The notes: a model not told the origin generated them from the letters alone. Positions 27,114 to 36,877 are shown, counted from the first letter of the stretch. The stretch: DNA of 64,000 nt from Vibrio galatheae (GCF_000967545.1 NZ_JXXV01000018.1:124001-188000); one strand, 5' to 3'. Translations and numbers: made by a program.

Positions 27114-27583
27114 GTCAGTGAATAATGCCCATTGAGAGCAACATAGAGGGTATTGGACTCTTTCCATCCCGATATGCGATAGGAAGAGGAGTAATGTGTG
27201 ACGAGCCCTGAACCAGTCTTTAATTTTGGAAGTTGATACAGCCTAAACAGCGCGGGAACGATAGGTTCAAAACTAGATAAATCAGTGCCTGACGGTGTTT
27301 CATTTTCGTCAAGGTAGCGAGCAACCGCCAGCAAGCGATTTGTGGTAATCAATGCTAACCAATCGTGAGACTGGTCAGATTGAGTCTCAGGCTGGGAAGT
27401 TCGCTTTACTTGATCAAATAACGCTTGAGCACCACTTTTCGATAACGGAAGTAATGCGTGTGAACGATTATCTAGACGCGCAGCGGCTTCGTTTTCAGCT
27501 TGTAGCAGATAAGCAAATGCCTGCGCTGGCATTGCTAGCGCTAAGGTAAAAAGCCAAAGATATGAAACAATCCGTTGAAGCAT
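27098..27583 (-). CDS. vemP: Export-monitoring arrest peptide VemP
   Basis: 161 residues directly upstream of secD, with an N-terminal signal peptide (cleavage after AQAFA, about 24) and the C-terminal arrest-type block YRISGWKESNTLYVALN (135-151). V. alginolyticus VemP (159 residues) stalls the ribosome near its C terminus unless its export pulls it free, and so reports Sec activity and derepresses secDF2. The tail after ALN reads GHYSLTFSLT. I cannot align the exact arrest residue without the reference. The start has an AGG at moderate spacing. Confidence 0.88.
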   Translation of the reverse strand: MLQRIVSYLWLFTLALAMPAQAFAYLLQAENEAAARLDNRSHALLPLSKSGAQALFDQVKRTSQPETQSDQSHDWLALITTNRLLAVARYLDENETPSGTDLSSFEPIVPALFRLYQLPKLKTGSGLVTHYSSSYRISGWKESNTLYVALNGHYSLTFSLT

Positions 27584-27694
27584 TGATAGGCCTGATGATA
27601 GGAAACAAGGTGATACTAGAGCGAAGCCCAGCGCCGAACAACTAAAATATTCTAAAAGCTAACATTTCAAATTTGATCGCATACAACTCGCTAC

Positions 27695-28363
27695 TTATCG
27701 GTAGAAAATTTTGCCAGTTCTAACGTTCAAGTAAATTTTATTCGCTTGCTTCAAACCACCGCAATAGACAAAGTAGGCATCAACCTCTTCGAACGTCACA
27801 GACCGTATCCACCCTTTGGTCTCTTCAAAGTCTTCCGGGGTGCAAGTCCCCTCTTTGAGCAGTTGATCAGTCGATTGAATAAACATTTCAAAGTGATGCT
27901 TAAAGTCGTCAGAGTTTTCTATATAGGTGGTGACTGTTTCGGTTCTTTCCTGTTTCGTTATCGTAGGAGCCACCTCCAACAGTGCAGACATAGGTACCCA
28001 CTCTGCAACTTCAGGGCCGCCTTCTTCGTATACATAGTAAGGAGAGATGCGACCCCATCCGTCGCGTTTTTCAAGCACATGTAGCTTGTCACCCCGATAG
28101 ACGACACTTTCAATAAAGGCGGCTTCATCCGGCGTTTCACGCACCCCCAATTTAGGAGGGCTAACATAATAGTCGGTAACGGGGGGCGCAGGTTCTACGA
28201 CAGGCTCTTCTTCAACCTCGAGAATTGGGGGTGGCGGCTCTTCTACTGGCATATTTTCCAGCGCAAGCGCGTCTTGTTGCGGTTTGTAGTAGAAGATGTA
28301 GTAACCACCAGCCGCGCAAGCAATACCGACCAGCAGTAGGAGTAGCATGATTAGCTTTTTCAT
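27695..28363 (-). CDS. Membrane-anchored SH3-like domain protein
   Basis: 222 residues: one N-terminal helix (about 4-25), a Pro/Glu-rich linker (38-62), an SH3b-like domain (about 65-130, with LGVRETPDEAAFIESVVYRGDKL), and a C-terminal unknown domain with Cys in GTCTPEDFE and YFVYCGG. The bulk should face the periplasm. SH3b domains often bind peptidoglycan or peptides. The proline-glutamate linker resembles a cell-wall-spanning spacer. Function unknown; divergent from the next gene. Confidence 0.75.
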   Translation of the reverse strand: MKKLIMLLLLLVGIACAAGGYYIFYYKPQQDALALENMPVEEPPPPILEVEEEPVVEPAPPVTDYYVSPPKLGVRETPDEAAFIESVVYRGDKLHVLEKRDGWGRISPYYVYEEGGPEVAEWVPMSALLEVAPTITKQERTETVTTYIENSDDFKHHFEMFIQSTDQLLKEGTCTPEDFEETKGWIRSVTFEEVDAYFVYCGGLKQANKIYLNVRTGKIFYR

Positions 28364-28418
28364 ATCACCTTGATTCTTTTCCTATACTAATTAGGTTGCA
28401 AACTCCACGACCATCATA

Positions 28419-28994
28419 ATGAAATGGCACAATAACTATTTAATTATAGCGGCAGCATTGCTTATCACTTTACCTTGCAAGGGAAATAGTGTGCGTTGCA
28501 ACGCCGATTCTTGGAACCATGCCCTCAAACATCATCAAGAGATCGAACAAGAATATAACTTTCACGCGACACGTTTTAATACCTTATTGCAAGCCCATCG
28601 AATTCAGCCATTTCTTTATCAAGAGTTTAGTCGCGAAGAATTACAAGGGTTATGGCTAAGCCCGAATTCAGAGTTTCACAAACAGATGCAGACTCAAATT
28701 GAAGCTTCATTGACCATCATCGAGCAAATTCAACAGGAAAAACAAACCATAGCAAGATTAACCACTCAGGCTGAGGCTCAATCACAACTTTGGAGAGCAA
28801 TAAGCGAGCATTGCCGGCGCATAGGTGAACAATCCAATGTCATCATCAGTTGGAACTACGCTGAACTTAATCAAGCACTAACGGCAGATATAGAGGAGAT
28901 GATTCAAAAACTCATCATCATCGAATCACGCTACACAAAAGAAATAGAGGCTTTGGAAAATGCTAAACCAAAGCCTCTACAAAATCAGGAATAA
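28419..28994 (+). CDS. Unknown secreted coiled-coil protein
   Basis: 191 residues with a signal peptide (about 1-22, ending LPCKGNS) and a body that is almost wholly helical and rich in Glu, Gln and Ala, likely coiled coil. I recognise no family. The last 12 or so codons overlap the terminator hairpin of the convergent phhAB operon, which constrains its C-terminal sequence. A tetratricopeptide or type-secretion link is not supported. Confidence 0.6.
   Translation: MKWHNNYLIIAAALLITLPCKGNSVRCNADSWNHALKHHQEIEQEYNFHATRFNTLLQAHRIQPFLYQEFSREELQGLWLSPNSEFHKQMQTQIEASLTIIEQIQQEKQTIARLTTQAEAQSQLWRAISEHCRRIGEQSNVIISWNYAELNQALTADIEEMIQKLIIIESRYTKEIEALENAKPKPLQNQE
28945..28979 (-). terminator. phhAB terminator inside the end of a convergent gene
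   Basis: A perfect 12-bp stem (TAGAGGCTTTGG / CCAAAGCCTCTA, 11-base loop) whose minus-strand exit is TTTCTTTTG, 35 bases after the phhB stop. It lies within the last codons of the plus-strand gene. Confidence 0.75.
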
Positions 28995-29013
28995 TAAGGA
29001 AAGCAATGTCTGC

Positions 29014-29343
29014 TTAGCCGAGTCCGTCGCACTTAGCAGCGCAGATGAAGTCGTTTTGATGTAAACCTTTGATGGAATGACTCCACCATGTCACCGTCAC
29101 TTTTCCCCACTCTAGTAATATTGAAGGATGGTGAAATTCTTCCTCAGCGAGCTGCGACACTTTGTTGGCAAACTCCCATGCCAGTTTGTAGTTTTTGAAC
29201 TTATAGACCTTTTCTAACTGAGGAATACCATCGCGCTCCAACATCTGCCAATCTTCCAACTCTGTCAGCAGTAGCCTTCTCTCTTCTGCACCCAACGCCA
29301 CTGCACTGCTAGTGCAAGATTCACAACGTAATTCATCAAGCAT
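29014..29343 (-). CDS. phhB: Pterin-4a-carbinolamine dehydratase
   Basis: 109 residues, the normal PCD/DCoH size. It dehydrates the pterin-4a-carbinolamine made by phenylalanine hydroxylase and so recycles tetrahydropterin. The active-site signature is visible as EEFHHPSILLEWGKVTVTWWSH, including the catalytic His residues. It overlaps phhA by 8 bases, so the two are translationally coupled. Confidence 0.95.
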   Translation of the reverse strand: MLDELRCESCTSSAVALGAEERRLLLTELEDWQMLERDGIPQLEKVYKFKNYKLAWEFANKVSQLAEEEFHHPSILLEWGKVTVTWWSHSIKGLHQNDFICAAKCDGLG

Positions 29344-30127
29344 GTGTTACTTCCTTTGGTTCAAATAGTGGGGGTAAAAGTCCAACCTGCATCGCTTGCT
29401 TAACATAGAACATCAAGTCCATTTTGCTTAGCTTGTACAATTGTTGAATATTGTCCAACACAAAGTACTCAGGCTGCATAATGTCAATTCGGTAAGGGGT
29501 ACGTAGTACTGTGAGAATATCAAATTCCTCACGCAAGGCCTCTGGCTCATCTAAAGCGTAAACGGTTTCACCAGGCGAAGACAAAATACCTCCGCCATAG
29601 ATCTTAGTGTCATTGCCTTCTCTGACTAAACCAAACTCAACCGTAAACCAATAGAGCCTCGCTAGGTATACCCTTTCTTTGTCACTGGCATTACGACCCA
29701 AAACCCCATAAGTATGCGTAAACTCAGCAAACTCTGGGTTGGTTAACATGGCGCAATGACCAAAGATTTCATGAAAAAAATCCGGCTCTTGCAGGTAGTC
29801 GAATTCATCTCGACTGCGTAAAAAAGTGGCGACTGGAAACTTTTTCTCTGCAAGCAGTGCGAAAAATCGGTCAAAGTTTATCAGTGCCGGAACGGGTTCA
29901 ATTTGCCATCCTGTGGTCTCTTTCAACACACGGTTGATATCTACAATCTGTGGTGCTTTATCCATAGGTAGGTCGAGAAGCTCAAGACCTGCGAGATACT
30001 CCTTGCAGGCACGCTGCTTGACCAAGTTAAGTTGACGTTTGACTAAATCACGCCATACGTCATTTTCTTCAGAACTCCACTCCACAATCCCGTGTTCACT
30101 CACAGGTTTAGAATGATACTGTGCCAT
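29336..30127 (-). CDS. phhA: Phenylalanine 4-monooxygenase
   Basis: 263 residues from the ATG at 30127 (MAQYHSKPV); the frame extends to 30187, but this length matches the Pseudomonas enzyme (262). It is an iron- and pterin-dependent hydroxylase making tyrosine from phenylalanine. The iron ligands are the two His in FFHEIFGHCAML and the downstream Glu in TVEFGLVREG. It forms an operon with phhB. A TyrR-like box at 30220-30237 suggests control by a TyrR/PhhR regulator. Confidence 0.95.
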   Translation of the reverse strand: MAQYHSKPVSEHGIVEWSSEENDVWRDLVKRQLNLVKQRACKEYLAGLELLDLPMDKAPQIVDINRVLKETTGWQIEPVPALINFDRFFALLAEKKFPVATFLRSRDEFDYLQEPDFFHEIFGHCAMLTNPEFAEFTHTYGVLGRNASDKERVYLARLYWFTVEFGLVREGNDTKIYGGGILSSPGETVYALDEPEALREEFDILTVLRTPYRIDIMQPEYFVLDNIQQLYKLSKMDLMFYVKQAMQVGLLPPLFEPKEVTHA

Positions 30128-30219
30128 ACCTAGCCCCATTAACAAATCCGTTACATTAAGCCTATCGCCATGATGGGTCGGTGACAATTTGTTAGGCCAT
30201 CTCTCCCTCCCACTCTTTC

Positions 30220-30237
30220 TGTAACATTTTTTTTACA
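30220..30237. promoter_or_regulatory. TyrR/PhhR-type box
   Basis: TGTAAC-N6-TTTACA matches the TyrR consensus TGTAAA-N6-TTTACA with one mismatch. It lies between the divergent phhA and acetoacetyl-CoA synthetase genes and could control either or both. Confidence 0.7.
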
Positions 30238-30352
30238 TTTGACGGCTTTTTGCTTATTTTTCATAAAGCTGAAGTACACCTAGATGTTTGACTTTGACCA
30301 CATTTTCATCAAAGCTTATTTGAATAACGAAGAACAACACGACGAGGATGTC

Positions 30353-32353
30353 ATGTCTAACTCACAGCAGCGCAGCCCTTCTCCTATTTGGGAACCAAGT
30401 CGCGAGCGAATTGAAGCTTCTAATCTGAACCAATTCATCAAACACATTAATATTCAAGGTCATAGTGTTGAATCGTATTCAGACTTGCATCGTTGGTCTG
30501 TTGAGCACAAGAAAGATTTCTGGCTAGAAGTGTGGCAGTTTTGTGATGTCATAGGGTACAAAGGCGATTGTATTCTCGGCGAAGGACTCGCGAAATGGGG
30601 CGCATTCAGCCCAAGTAGAGATACGATTTGGTTCCCTCAATCACAAATAAACTACGCGGAAAACTTACTCGCCTACGCATATCAAGCCCCTGAAGACATC
30701 GCGATCTGGTTCAAAAATGAACGAGGTGATGCGGAGAAAATTTCATGGCAAAGCTTGTGCGATAAAGTGTCTATCCTCCAACAATGGTTGAAACAAAACG
30801 GCGTCGAGCGAGGTGATGTCGTAGCAGGTTATCTACCGCATATGCCAGAAACGGTCATTGCTATGTTGGCGGCGACAAGTTTAGGCGCGATCTGGACATC
30901 TACCTCTCCTGATTTTGGTGCCGAGAGTGTTGTCGAACGCTTTGGTCAGGTACAGCCTAAAATTCTGTTCTGCTGTAACGGGTATTACTTCAACGGCAAG
31001 ACTTTTCATATGGAAGAGAAGAACCGCCAAATCGTCGAGGCGATACCGAGCATAGTGAATACGTGCCAAATTGATTATTTGGAATCTCAACTCGACGAAC
31101 AAATGTTGAATGACAGCTATTCAGACTGGGAAGCCATTCTTGCAAGTTATTTACCGCGCGGAATGATTTTCCAAAGGATCAGTTTTAACGACCCGCTATT
31201 TGTTCTCTACTCATCGGGCACCACAGGCAAACCGAAATGCATTGTGCACTCCGTAGGCGGCACAATTCTAAATCATCTCAAAGAGCATCAGCTTCACTGC
31301 GATATTCAGCCAAAAGATCGCGTCTTTTACTACACCACATGTGGCTGGATGATGTGGAACTGGCACGTCTCTGCACTAGCCAGCGGTGCAACCTTAGTGA
31401 TCTATGATGGCAGCCCCATGTATCCAAACCAGAATGCACTGTGGCAACTCTGTGATGAGGCTGATGTGACTTTGTTTGGCACTTCAGCCAAGTATTTAGA
31501 AGCACTAGAAAAGACCCAATTCAATCCTAGCAGCGGCTATTCACTTAACTCTCTACGTACTCTGTGCTCGACTGGCTCAGTACTGTATCCAGAGCAATTT
31601 GATTATGTCTATTCCAATATTAAGGTCGATATTCACCTTGCTTCGATAGCCGGAGGTACCGATATTTGTGGCTGTTTTGTTTTGGGTAACCCGATGTCAC
31701 CTGTGTATCGCGGCGAATGCCAAGGAGCTGGCTTGGGGATGGATGTAGCAGTATTTAATGACTCCGGTCGTGAAGTCACCTCGGAGCGTGGCGAACTCGT
31801 TTGCCGCAATAGCTTCCCCAATCAACCTTTAGGTTTCTGGCATGATAACGGCGCAAGATATCATCAAGCCTATTGGGATAAATACGCCAACACTTGGCAC
31901 CATGGCGATGACGTTGAAATGACGCCGCGTAACGGGATGATTTTTTACGGACGAAGTGATGCGACACTCAACCCTGGCGGGGTTCGTATTGGTACGGCAG
32001 AAATCTATCAGAAAGTGAACCAACTAGCCGAAATCCAAGATTCTATTGCCGTTGGAAGACGAATAGATGGTGATGAAAAAATTGTCTTATTTGTCCAAGT
32101 TCATCCTGACTATGAACTCAATGACGAGCTAGTTACCAACATTAAACAAACGCTTCGAGTGCAGTGCTCCCCACGCCATGTTCCCTCAGAAATCTATCCA
32201 ATTAGTGAAGTACCTAAAACGAAGTCAGGCAAACTGGTCGAGTTAGCCGTCAAGCAAGTGCTCCATGGCAATGAAATTCAAAATAAAGGGGCCATCGCCA
32301 ACCCATGGGTACTGGATGAAATCGAGAAACATCAAAATAGCACTGTCATTTAA
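30353..32353 (+). CDS. Acetoacetyl-CoA synthetase
   Basis: 666 residues from ATG 30353, which has a GAGG site at 5-base spacing (the frame is open from 30284). It is an ANL-superfamily acyl-CoA synthetase with an ACAS-N domain and P-loop [15 protein letters not shown]; the A8 region with [15 protein letters not shown]; and the catalytic Lys in [11 protein letters not shown] at the C terminus. It activates acetoacetate, the end product of phenylalanine/tyrosine breakdown, which fits its position opposite phhA. Acetoacetate specificity is from overall resemblance. Confidence 0.9.
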   Translation: MSNSQQRSPSPIWEPSRERIEASNLNQFIKHINIQGHSVESYSDLHRWSVEHKKDFWLEVWQFCDVIGYKGDCILGEGLAKWGAFSPSRDTIWFPQSQINYAENLLAYAYQAPEDIAIWFKNERGDAEKISWQSLCDKVSILQQWLKQNGVERGDVVAGYLPHMPETVIAMLAATSLGAIWTSTSPDFGAESVVERFGQVQPKILFCCNGYYFNGKTFHMEEKNRQIVEAIPSIVNTCQIDYLESQLDEQMLNDSYSDWEAILASYLPRGMIFQRISFNDPLFVLYSSGTTGKPKCIVHSVGGTILNHLKEHQLHCDIQPKDRVFYYTTCGWMMWNWHVSALASGATLVIYDGSPMYPNQNALWQLCDEADVTLFGTSAKYLEALEKTQFNPSSGYSLNSLRTLCSTGSVLYPEQFDYVYSNIKVDIHLASIAGGTDICGCFVLGNPMSPVYRGECQGAGLGMDVAVFNDSGREVTSERGELVCRNSFPNQPLGFWHDNGARYHQAYWDKYANTWHHGDDVEMTPRNGMIFYGRSDATLNPGGVRIGTAEIYQKVNQLAEIQDSIAVGRRIDGDEKIVLFVQVHPDYELNDELVTNIKQTLRVQCSPRHVPSEIYPISEVPKTKSGKLVELAVKQVLHGNEIQNKGAIANPWVLDEIEKHQNSTVI

Positions 32354-32356
32354 ACA

Positions 32357-32386
32357 AAAAGCCCAGCGTTTATGCTGGGCTTCTTA
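32357..32386 (+). terminator. Terminator after acetoacetyl-CoA synthetase
   Basis: A 9-bp stem (AAGCCCAGC / GCTGGGCTT, 6-base loop) with a short TTCTT tail, and A5 upstream for the opposite strand. Confidence 0.8.
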
Positions 32387-32403
32387 GACAAAACTGATGG
32401 TGG

Positions 32404-32982
32404 TTATTTTTTCGCAACCGCCATTAACACTTTCAGAGTGCCATTTGAAGTATCGACATCGAATGGCGTCGTTACAATCACTTCACTAAAACCGACGCTA
32501 GATAGAACCTGTTGAGCGTGTGTGATTGTCATACCGCCTACTTCATCTTTGTCCGACAACCAATCCCAATGAATGAAGTAGCCGCCCTCATCAAGCAAGC
32601 TAAATATGATGTCGGCTGAATCTGAGTAGCTCGGCACAAAGCTACACACTGAAGAGGCAACAACCAGATCGAATTGAGCACGAAATGCAGGGTGCATAGC
32701 AACAAGGCCGCGAGTCAGTATATCAACAACAGGTTCGACGTTGGCGAGCTCTTTTTTGTCAAGTTGCTCTATCATCGCTTCAGAGCCGTCTAATGCGACT
32801 ATATCTTTTGCTTGTGGTGATAATCGTTGACTTAACAAGCCCGTACCACAACCAAAATCCAGAATATGTAATCCTTTAATATCAACAACTTTCTGTAGCG
32901 ACTCAAACGCTTTGTCAGCAAATACATTAGTCGCAGTATCTGCATCCCAATTTAGCGCGACATCGTCCCAACTGTTAGCCAT
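32404..32982 (-). CDS. Class I SAM-dependent methyltransferase
   Basis: 192 residues with motif I ILDFGCGTGLLS and the downstream acidic residue in VALDGSEAMIEQ, typical of UbiE/BioC-like methyltransferases. The substrate cannot be told. Two ATGs are adjacent after GGGAG; the second (32982) has the better spacing. It is divergent from a LysR gene that may control it. Confidence 0.87.
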   Translation of the reverse strand: MANSWDDVALNWDADTATNVFADKAFESLQKVVDIKGLHILDFGCGTGLLSQRLSPQAKDIVALDGSEAMIEQLDKKELANVEPVVDILTRGLVAMHPAFRAQFDLVVASSVCSFVPSYSDSADIIFSLLDEGGYFIHWDWLSDKDEVGGMTITHAQQVLSSVGFSEVIVTTPFDVDTSNGTLKVLMAVAKK

Positions 32983-33126
32983 CATGATCTCCCTGTTACT
33001 ACATTCACTTGGCGTCGCCCAAGAGTATCAAAACTGCATGAAATTCATAGCATTTCAATGCGGAAAACAGACAATTACCTACGATTAATATAATATCGAA
33101 ATCAAGCCAATCAAATTGAACAAAAG

Positions 33127-34005
33127 ATGAACTTATCGCAAATAGAAGCGTTTTGCAGCGTCGCCGATGCGGGATCAGTCTCCGAAGCCGCACGCCAGCT
33201 TGAGTGCAACCGTACTAAACTCAGTATGGCGCTTAAGGCGTTAGAAAAGGATCTGGATGTCGAATTGTTCGTTCGTAGCGGTAACAACCTCACCCTATCA
33301 GAAGCCGGAAAAGCGATTTACAAAGACTGTCAAAACCTACTGGTGACCGCTTCACGTATTCGCCAGACATGTGCTCAAGTTTCTGGCGAGTTTAACGCCG
33401 AGGTCTGGATCGCTCGTGACGACTCTCTCCCCGACGAGTTATGGCAAGATCTCTCCCATCGTCTCAATAATCGTTTCCCTGCGACAGCATTCAATATTGT
33501 TCTAGCATCAAGCGGTGACTTAGCCAATCTTGTCGCAACATCTCAGGTAGATTTCGCTTTTGGTGTCGACTATGAACGCACTGACGACCCATTAGTGGCC
33601 TTTCAACCTTTAGGCAAAATCCGGCTAATGTCAGTCTGTCGGACAAGCCACCCACTTGCTCGTCTTCGCCGAGTGTCAGATGAAGAACTGCGCAATGCGA
33701 TGCAAGCAGTGATGGTTTATCTCAATGAGAAAGACAACCCTGAATTACAACCCTTCTCGTTAAGATATATCGGGTTCTCAAGCTTTGACTATATGCTGAA
33801 TACTATTTTAGAAGAAGACGCGTGGGGAGTACTGCCCGAACCGCTTATCCGACACTTATTAAGAAAGCAAGAACTCGCTGTAATTAAACATACCTACGGT
33901 TTGACTCAGGAAGATTATTGCATGTTTACCTCTGCAGGCATGGCGGAACATCCTGGAATGTCCTGGTTGGCAGACAAACTCAACGAGTATTTGTTTGACT
34001 TCTAG
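33127..34005 (+). CDS. LysR-family transcriptional regulator
   Basis: 292 residues with an N-terminal winged helix (SVSEAARQLECNRTKLSMALKALE) and a LysR substrate domain. The HTH recognition helix is unusual for the family in having NRTKLSMALK instead of the common QSAVSRQI. The divergent methyltransferase is the natural candidate target. Monocistronic. Confidence 0.9.
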   Translation: MNLSQIEAFCSVADAGSVSEAARQLECNRTKLSMALKALEKDLDVELFVRSGNNLTLSEAGKAIYKDCQNLLVTASRIRQTCAQVSGEFNAEVWIARDDSLPDELWQDLSHRLNNRFPATAFNIVLASSGDLANLVATSQVDFAFGVDYERTDDPLVAFQPLGKIRLMSVCRTSHPLARLRRVSDEELRNAMQAVMVYLNEKDNPELQPFSLRYIGFSSFDYMLNTILEEDAWGVLPEPLIRHLLRKQELAVIKHTYGLTQEDYCMFTSAGMAEHPGMSWLADKLNEYLFDF

Positions 34006-34192
34006 GCAATATCTGAGCAATCGCGTCAGTCAGTGCCAATTTTATTGACACAAAAAATTCAGATTAACTAACTGAAAAATAACTAATTTACATTAGACCG
34101 CAATAATACGGCATACTAATTAGCCAGATAGTGTTTGTTAAATCCATCGATTTTGAGAACACTGGTAGGGTAAATTAATTAGAGATCGCATT

Positions 34193-35086
34193 ATGTGTGC
34201 CCGAACAAGTTTAAACGAAAAACAAATCCTTACCTTCTCAGCGATGCTTGCATCAGGCTTTGCGGGTGCAGGACTTGTGCTTGGTTTACTTATGGGATCG
34301 CTGGTTATCGTTTTTGATGGAGTATATTCCTTAGTTAGCCTACTGTTAACTTTATTGTCACTGGCAGTTTCTCGCTTTATTCAACAACCATCAAAACGCC
34401 ACTTTCCTTTTGGCAAAGCGGTATTAGAGCCTATCGTCATCGCCATAAAAGGCAGTGTTATTCTCACTATCGTTAGCTTCTCGCTTTACTCGGCCATTAC
34501 AGCAATGTTCACCGGCGGTAGAGAAGTCGACGCGGGTATCGCCACTCTTTTTGGGGTTGTCAACGTGTTAGGTTGTGGCTATGCATGGTGGCATATCGCC
34601 AGTAAATCAAAACGTTTTTCTTCAGGTCTGATTGAGGCAGAAAGCAAGCAGTGGCAAATGGATACACTACTGAGCGTAGCAGTAACCTTAGGCTTCATTA
34701 GTGCTTGGCTGGTGTCTGTCTCACCATTTGCAGAGTACGCGGTCTACGCTGACCCTATGATGATGATCTTAATGTCGTTCTACTTTATCAAAGTACCGTT
34801 TGACATGTTTATCGGCGCTATTCGCGAATTGTTGATGATGAAGCCAGACGAAGCTATTTGTAATGTTGTTGACAAAGAAGTATCGGCAATCGACAGACAA
34901 GTATCTCAACATCTGAAAGTGGCGGCTGTCACCAAAGTAGGAAGAGAACTACGTGTCAATCTAGATGTCCATTCAGCTGGTCAGCAAGTTGAGGTTGCCG
35001 AGTTAGATAAAACTCGGCGCGTACTAAAAGACAAACTGTCCAAACTTTCATTAGACTTGAACTTAACCATGAATATCGCGAGCTAG
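34193..35086 (+). CDS. Cation diffusion facilitator (CDF) transporter
   Basis: 297 residues with about six helices. Helix 2 has the FDGVYSLVSLLLTL segment in place of the usual HxxxD metal site, and helix 5 has the YADPMMMILMS region. A C-terminal cytoplasmic domain (about 205-297) is present. CDF proteins exchange divalent metal for protons. The altered helix-2 site makes the metal uncertain; annotation as zinc-specific would be unsafe. Confidence 0.85.
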   Translation: MCARTSLNEKQILTFSAMLASGFAGAGLVLGLLMGSLVIVFDGVYSLVSLLLTLLSLAVSRFIQQPSKRHFPFGKAVLEPIVIAIKGSVILTIVSFSLYSAITAMFTGGREVDAGIATLFGVVNVLGCGYAWWHIASKSKRFSSGLIEAESKQWQMDTLLSVAVTLGFISAWLVSVSPFAEYAVYADPMMMILMSFYFIKVPFDMFIGAIRELLMMKPDEAICNVVDKEVSAIDRQVSQHLKVAAVTKVGRELRVNLDVHSAGQQVEVAELDKTRRVLKDKLSKLSLDLNLTMNIAS

Positions 35087-35090
35087 CAAA

Positions 35091-35444
35091 CTAGGCAATA
35101 AACTGCAAATACAAACAAGCTAGAAAGGCGGGTATACCAGCTAGAAACAACACAAACCCGTCTTGATAATTTTGTCGGCTGGTTTCTTGCTCGTCTTTTT
35201 TGAAATCGTGATCACTTACCATCTTATAAACACTGTCTGTTTTGGCGTCATCATAGCACGTTGTTTTGCTGTGCCTTCCACCATCCCACATTAGTTTCGC
35301 CAAGCCCCATATAATGAAGACAACCACAAATAGAAAATCGATCAATCTGGTCGTTTGAAACCATTCAACATATTGCGACAATCCTAGAACCAACGCTGAC
35401 GCAACGAGGTTAATAAGTAGCACTTTCTTAAACAACTCAAGCAC
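35091..35444 (-). CDS. Unknown small membrane protein
   Basis: 117 residues with hydrophobic segments at about 8-24, 34-49 and 94-113, and a charged central loop (50-92) with Asp, Lys and Thr. I recognise no family. It is convergent with the CDF gene (4 bases apart) and just downstream of the PhzF gene, possibly co-transcribed with it. Confidence 0.6.
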   Translation of the reverse strand: MLELFKKVLLINLVASALVLGLSQYVEWFQTTRLIDFLFVVVFIIWGLAKLMWDGGRHSKTTCYDDAKTDSVYKMVSDHDFKKDEQETSRQNYQDGFVLFLAGIPAFLACLYLQFIA

Positions 35445-35468
35445 TTTTCTATCCTTCTTAGCGTTCTA

Positions 35469-36266
35469 TTACAAATGCATTTGCCCACAAATGACAGTGT
35501 GAGCTGTACCGCTCAACTTTACCCGCTCACCGTCAATCTGAATACTAATATGACCACCGCGAGCAGAGGCTTGGTAGGCATGGAACTGGTTTTTACCTAA
35601 CACCTTTTGCCAATACACAGCCAACGCGCAATGTGCAGAGCCTGTCACCGGATCTTCATTGACACCGACCCATGGAGCAAAGTAGCGTGAGACAAAATCC
35701 ACGTTGCTATTGTCACTTAAAGCGGTAACCACTACACCACGACCTTCTAGCCGTTTCATCGCGTCAAAATTAGGGGATAGTTTATTAACAACCTCAGCGG
35801 AACATACCGATATCAGTACTTTTGTGTCAAACAGAGCCACTGATAATATTTGTTCAGATTTCAAGCCCAAGGCCTCTATCAACGTAGGGTCAGCCGTTTC
35901 ACTAGCGATAAGCTTCGCAACTGGGAAATCCAGTTCAATAAGATTCCCTTTGAATTGGGCAGTGAGTGGACCAGAGAGCGTGTTAAAAGTGATGCAATCC
36001 CCATCTTCAACCTTACCTTTTTGCTTGAGAATATGGGCGACAGCCAAGGTTCCATGTCCGCACAGTACCACCTCGATTTTGGGTGTAAACCAGCGTAGCC
36101 GCATATCGCTAAGAGTGAGAAATGCGGTTTCCGACACCGCCATCTCTCCAGCAATTGCAAACATTGTCTCTTCTGGTAACGGATGTTCGGTTATACATAC
36201 CCCAGCGGGATTGCCTCGAAATGGCCCTGAGGCAAACGAATCAACTTGATAGATCTCTACGTTCAT
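35469..36266 (-). CDS. PhzF-family isomerase/epimerase-like protein
   Basis: 265 residues from the ATG at 36266, which has AGGAG at 6 bases (the frame reaches 36302). PhzF-fold signatures: FRGNPAGVCI, the catalytic Glu in SETAFL, CGHGTLA, and DPVTGSAHCALA near the C terminus. PhzF itself isomerises a phenazine precursor, but no other phenazine gene is here, so the substrate is unknown. Confidence 0.88.
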   Translation of the reverse strand: MNVEIYQVDSFASGPFRGNPAGVCITEHPLPEETMFAIAGEMAVSETAFLTLSDMRLRWFTPKIEVVLCGHGTLAVAHILKQKGKVEDGDCITFNTLSGPLTAQFKGNLIELDFPVAKLIASETADPTLIEALGLKSEQILSVALFDTKVLISVCSAEVVNKLSPNFDAMKRLEGRGVVVTALSDNSNVDFVSRYFAPWVGVNEDPVTGSAHCALAVYWQKVLGKNQFHAYQASARGGHISIQIDGERVKLSGTAHTVICGQMHL

Positions 36267-36473
36267 CATTAACTCCTTCTGCAGACTACAGACTAAGAGC
36301 ACCCGAAGCGTCGTTCGAGCGACTGCAGCTAAACATCGTCTGTGATGTACCTATTCGGCTTTGATGCGTAATCGTACACAATCAAGCGCTTAAGCAACAG
36401 GGCGTTTAGCAACGGGGAGATAACTTAATAAAAAAGCCCTAAAAATAGGAATATGAAGGATTTTCAGATACAA

Positions 36474-36499
36474 AAAAGGAGAGCCGAAGCTCTCCTTTT
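36474..36499 (-). terminator. Terminator of the thrS-infC-rpmI-rplT operon
   Basis: An 11-bp stem closing a UUCG tetraloop on the minus strand (arms 36474-36484 and 36489-36499), followed by T residues on that strand. Very stable. Confidence 0.93.
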
Positions 36500-36523
36500 C
36501 TTAATCCTAAAAACTTACTCTAA

Positions 36524-36877
36524 TTAAAGAGCAGCTTTCGCTTTTTCAACTAGAACTGCAAATGCAGCTTTGTCGAATACCGCGATGTCCGCAAGGATCT
36601 TACGGTCGATCTCGATAGATGCTTTCTTAAGACCGTTGATGAAACGGCTGTAAGATAGACCATTTTGACGAGATGCAGCGTTGATACGTGCAATCCATAG
36701 TTGACGGAATTGACGTTTCTTGTTGCGACGGTCACGGTAAGCGTATTGACCAGCTTTAGTAACTGCTTGGAAAGCTACGCGGTAAACACGTGAACGTGCA
36801 CCGTAGTAACCTTTAGCTTGTTTTAGAACTTTCTTATGACGTGCACGAGCTTGTACACCACGTTTTACGCGAGGCAT
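36524..36877 (-). CDS. rplT: 50S ribosomal protein L20
   Basis: 117 residues, the usual L20 length, highly basic. It opens [31 protein letters not shown] and is nearly identical to enteric L20. L20 is an early 23S rRNA assembly protein and, in E. coli, represses rpmI-rplT translation. It is the last gene of the operon. Confidence 0.98.
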   Translation of the reverse strand: MPRVKRGVQARARHKKVLKQAKGYYGARSRVYRVAFQAVTKAGQYAYRDRRNKKRQFRQLWIARINAASRQNGLSYSRFINGLKKASIEIDRKILADIAVFDKAAFAVLVEKAKAAL

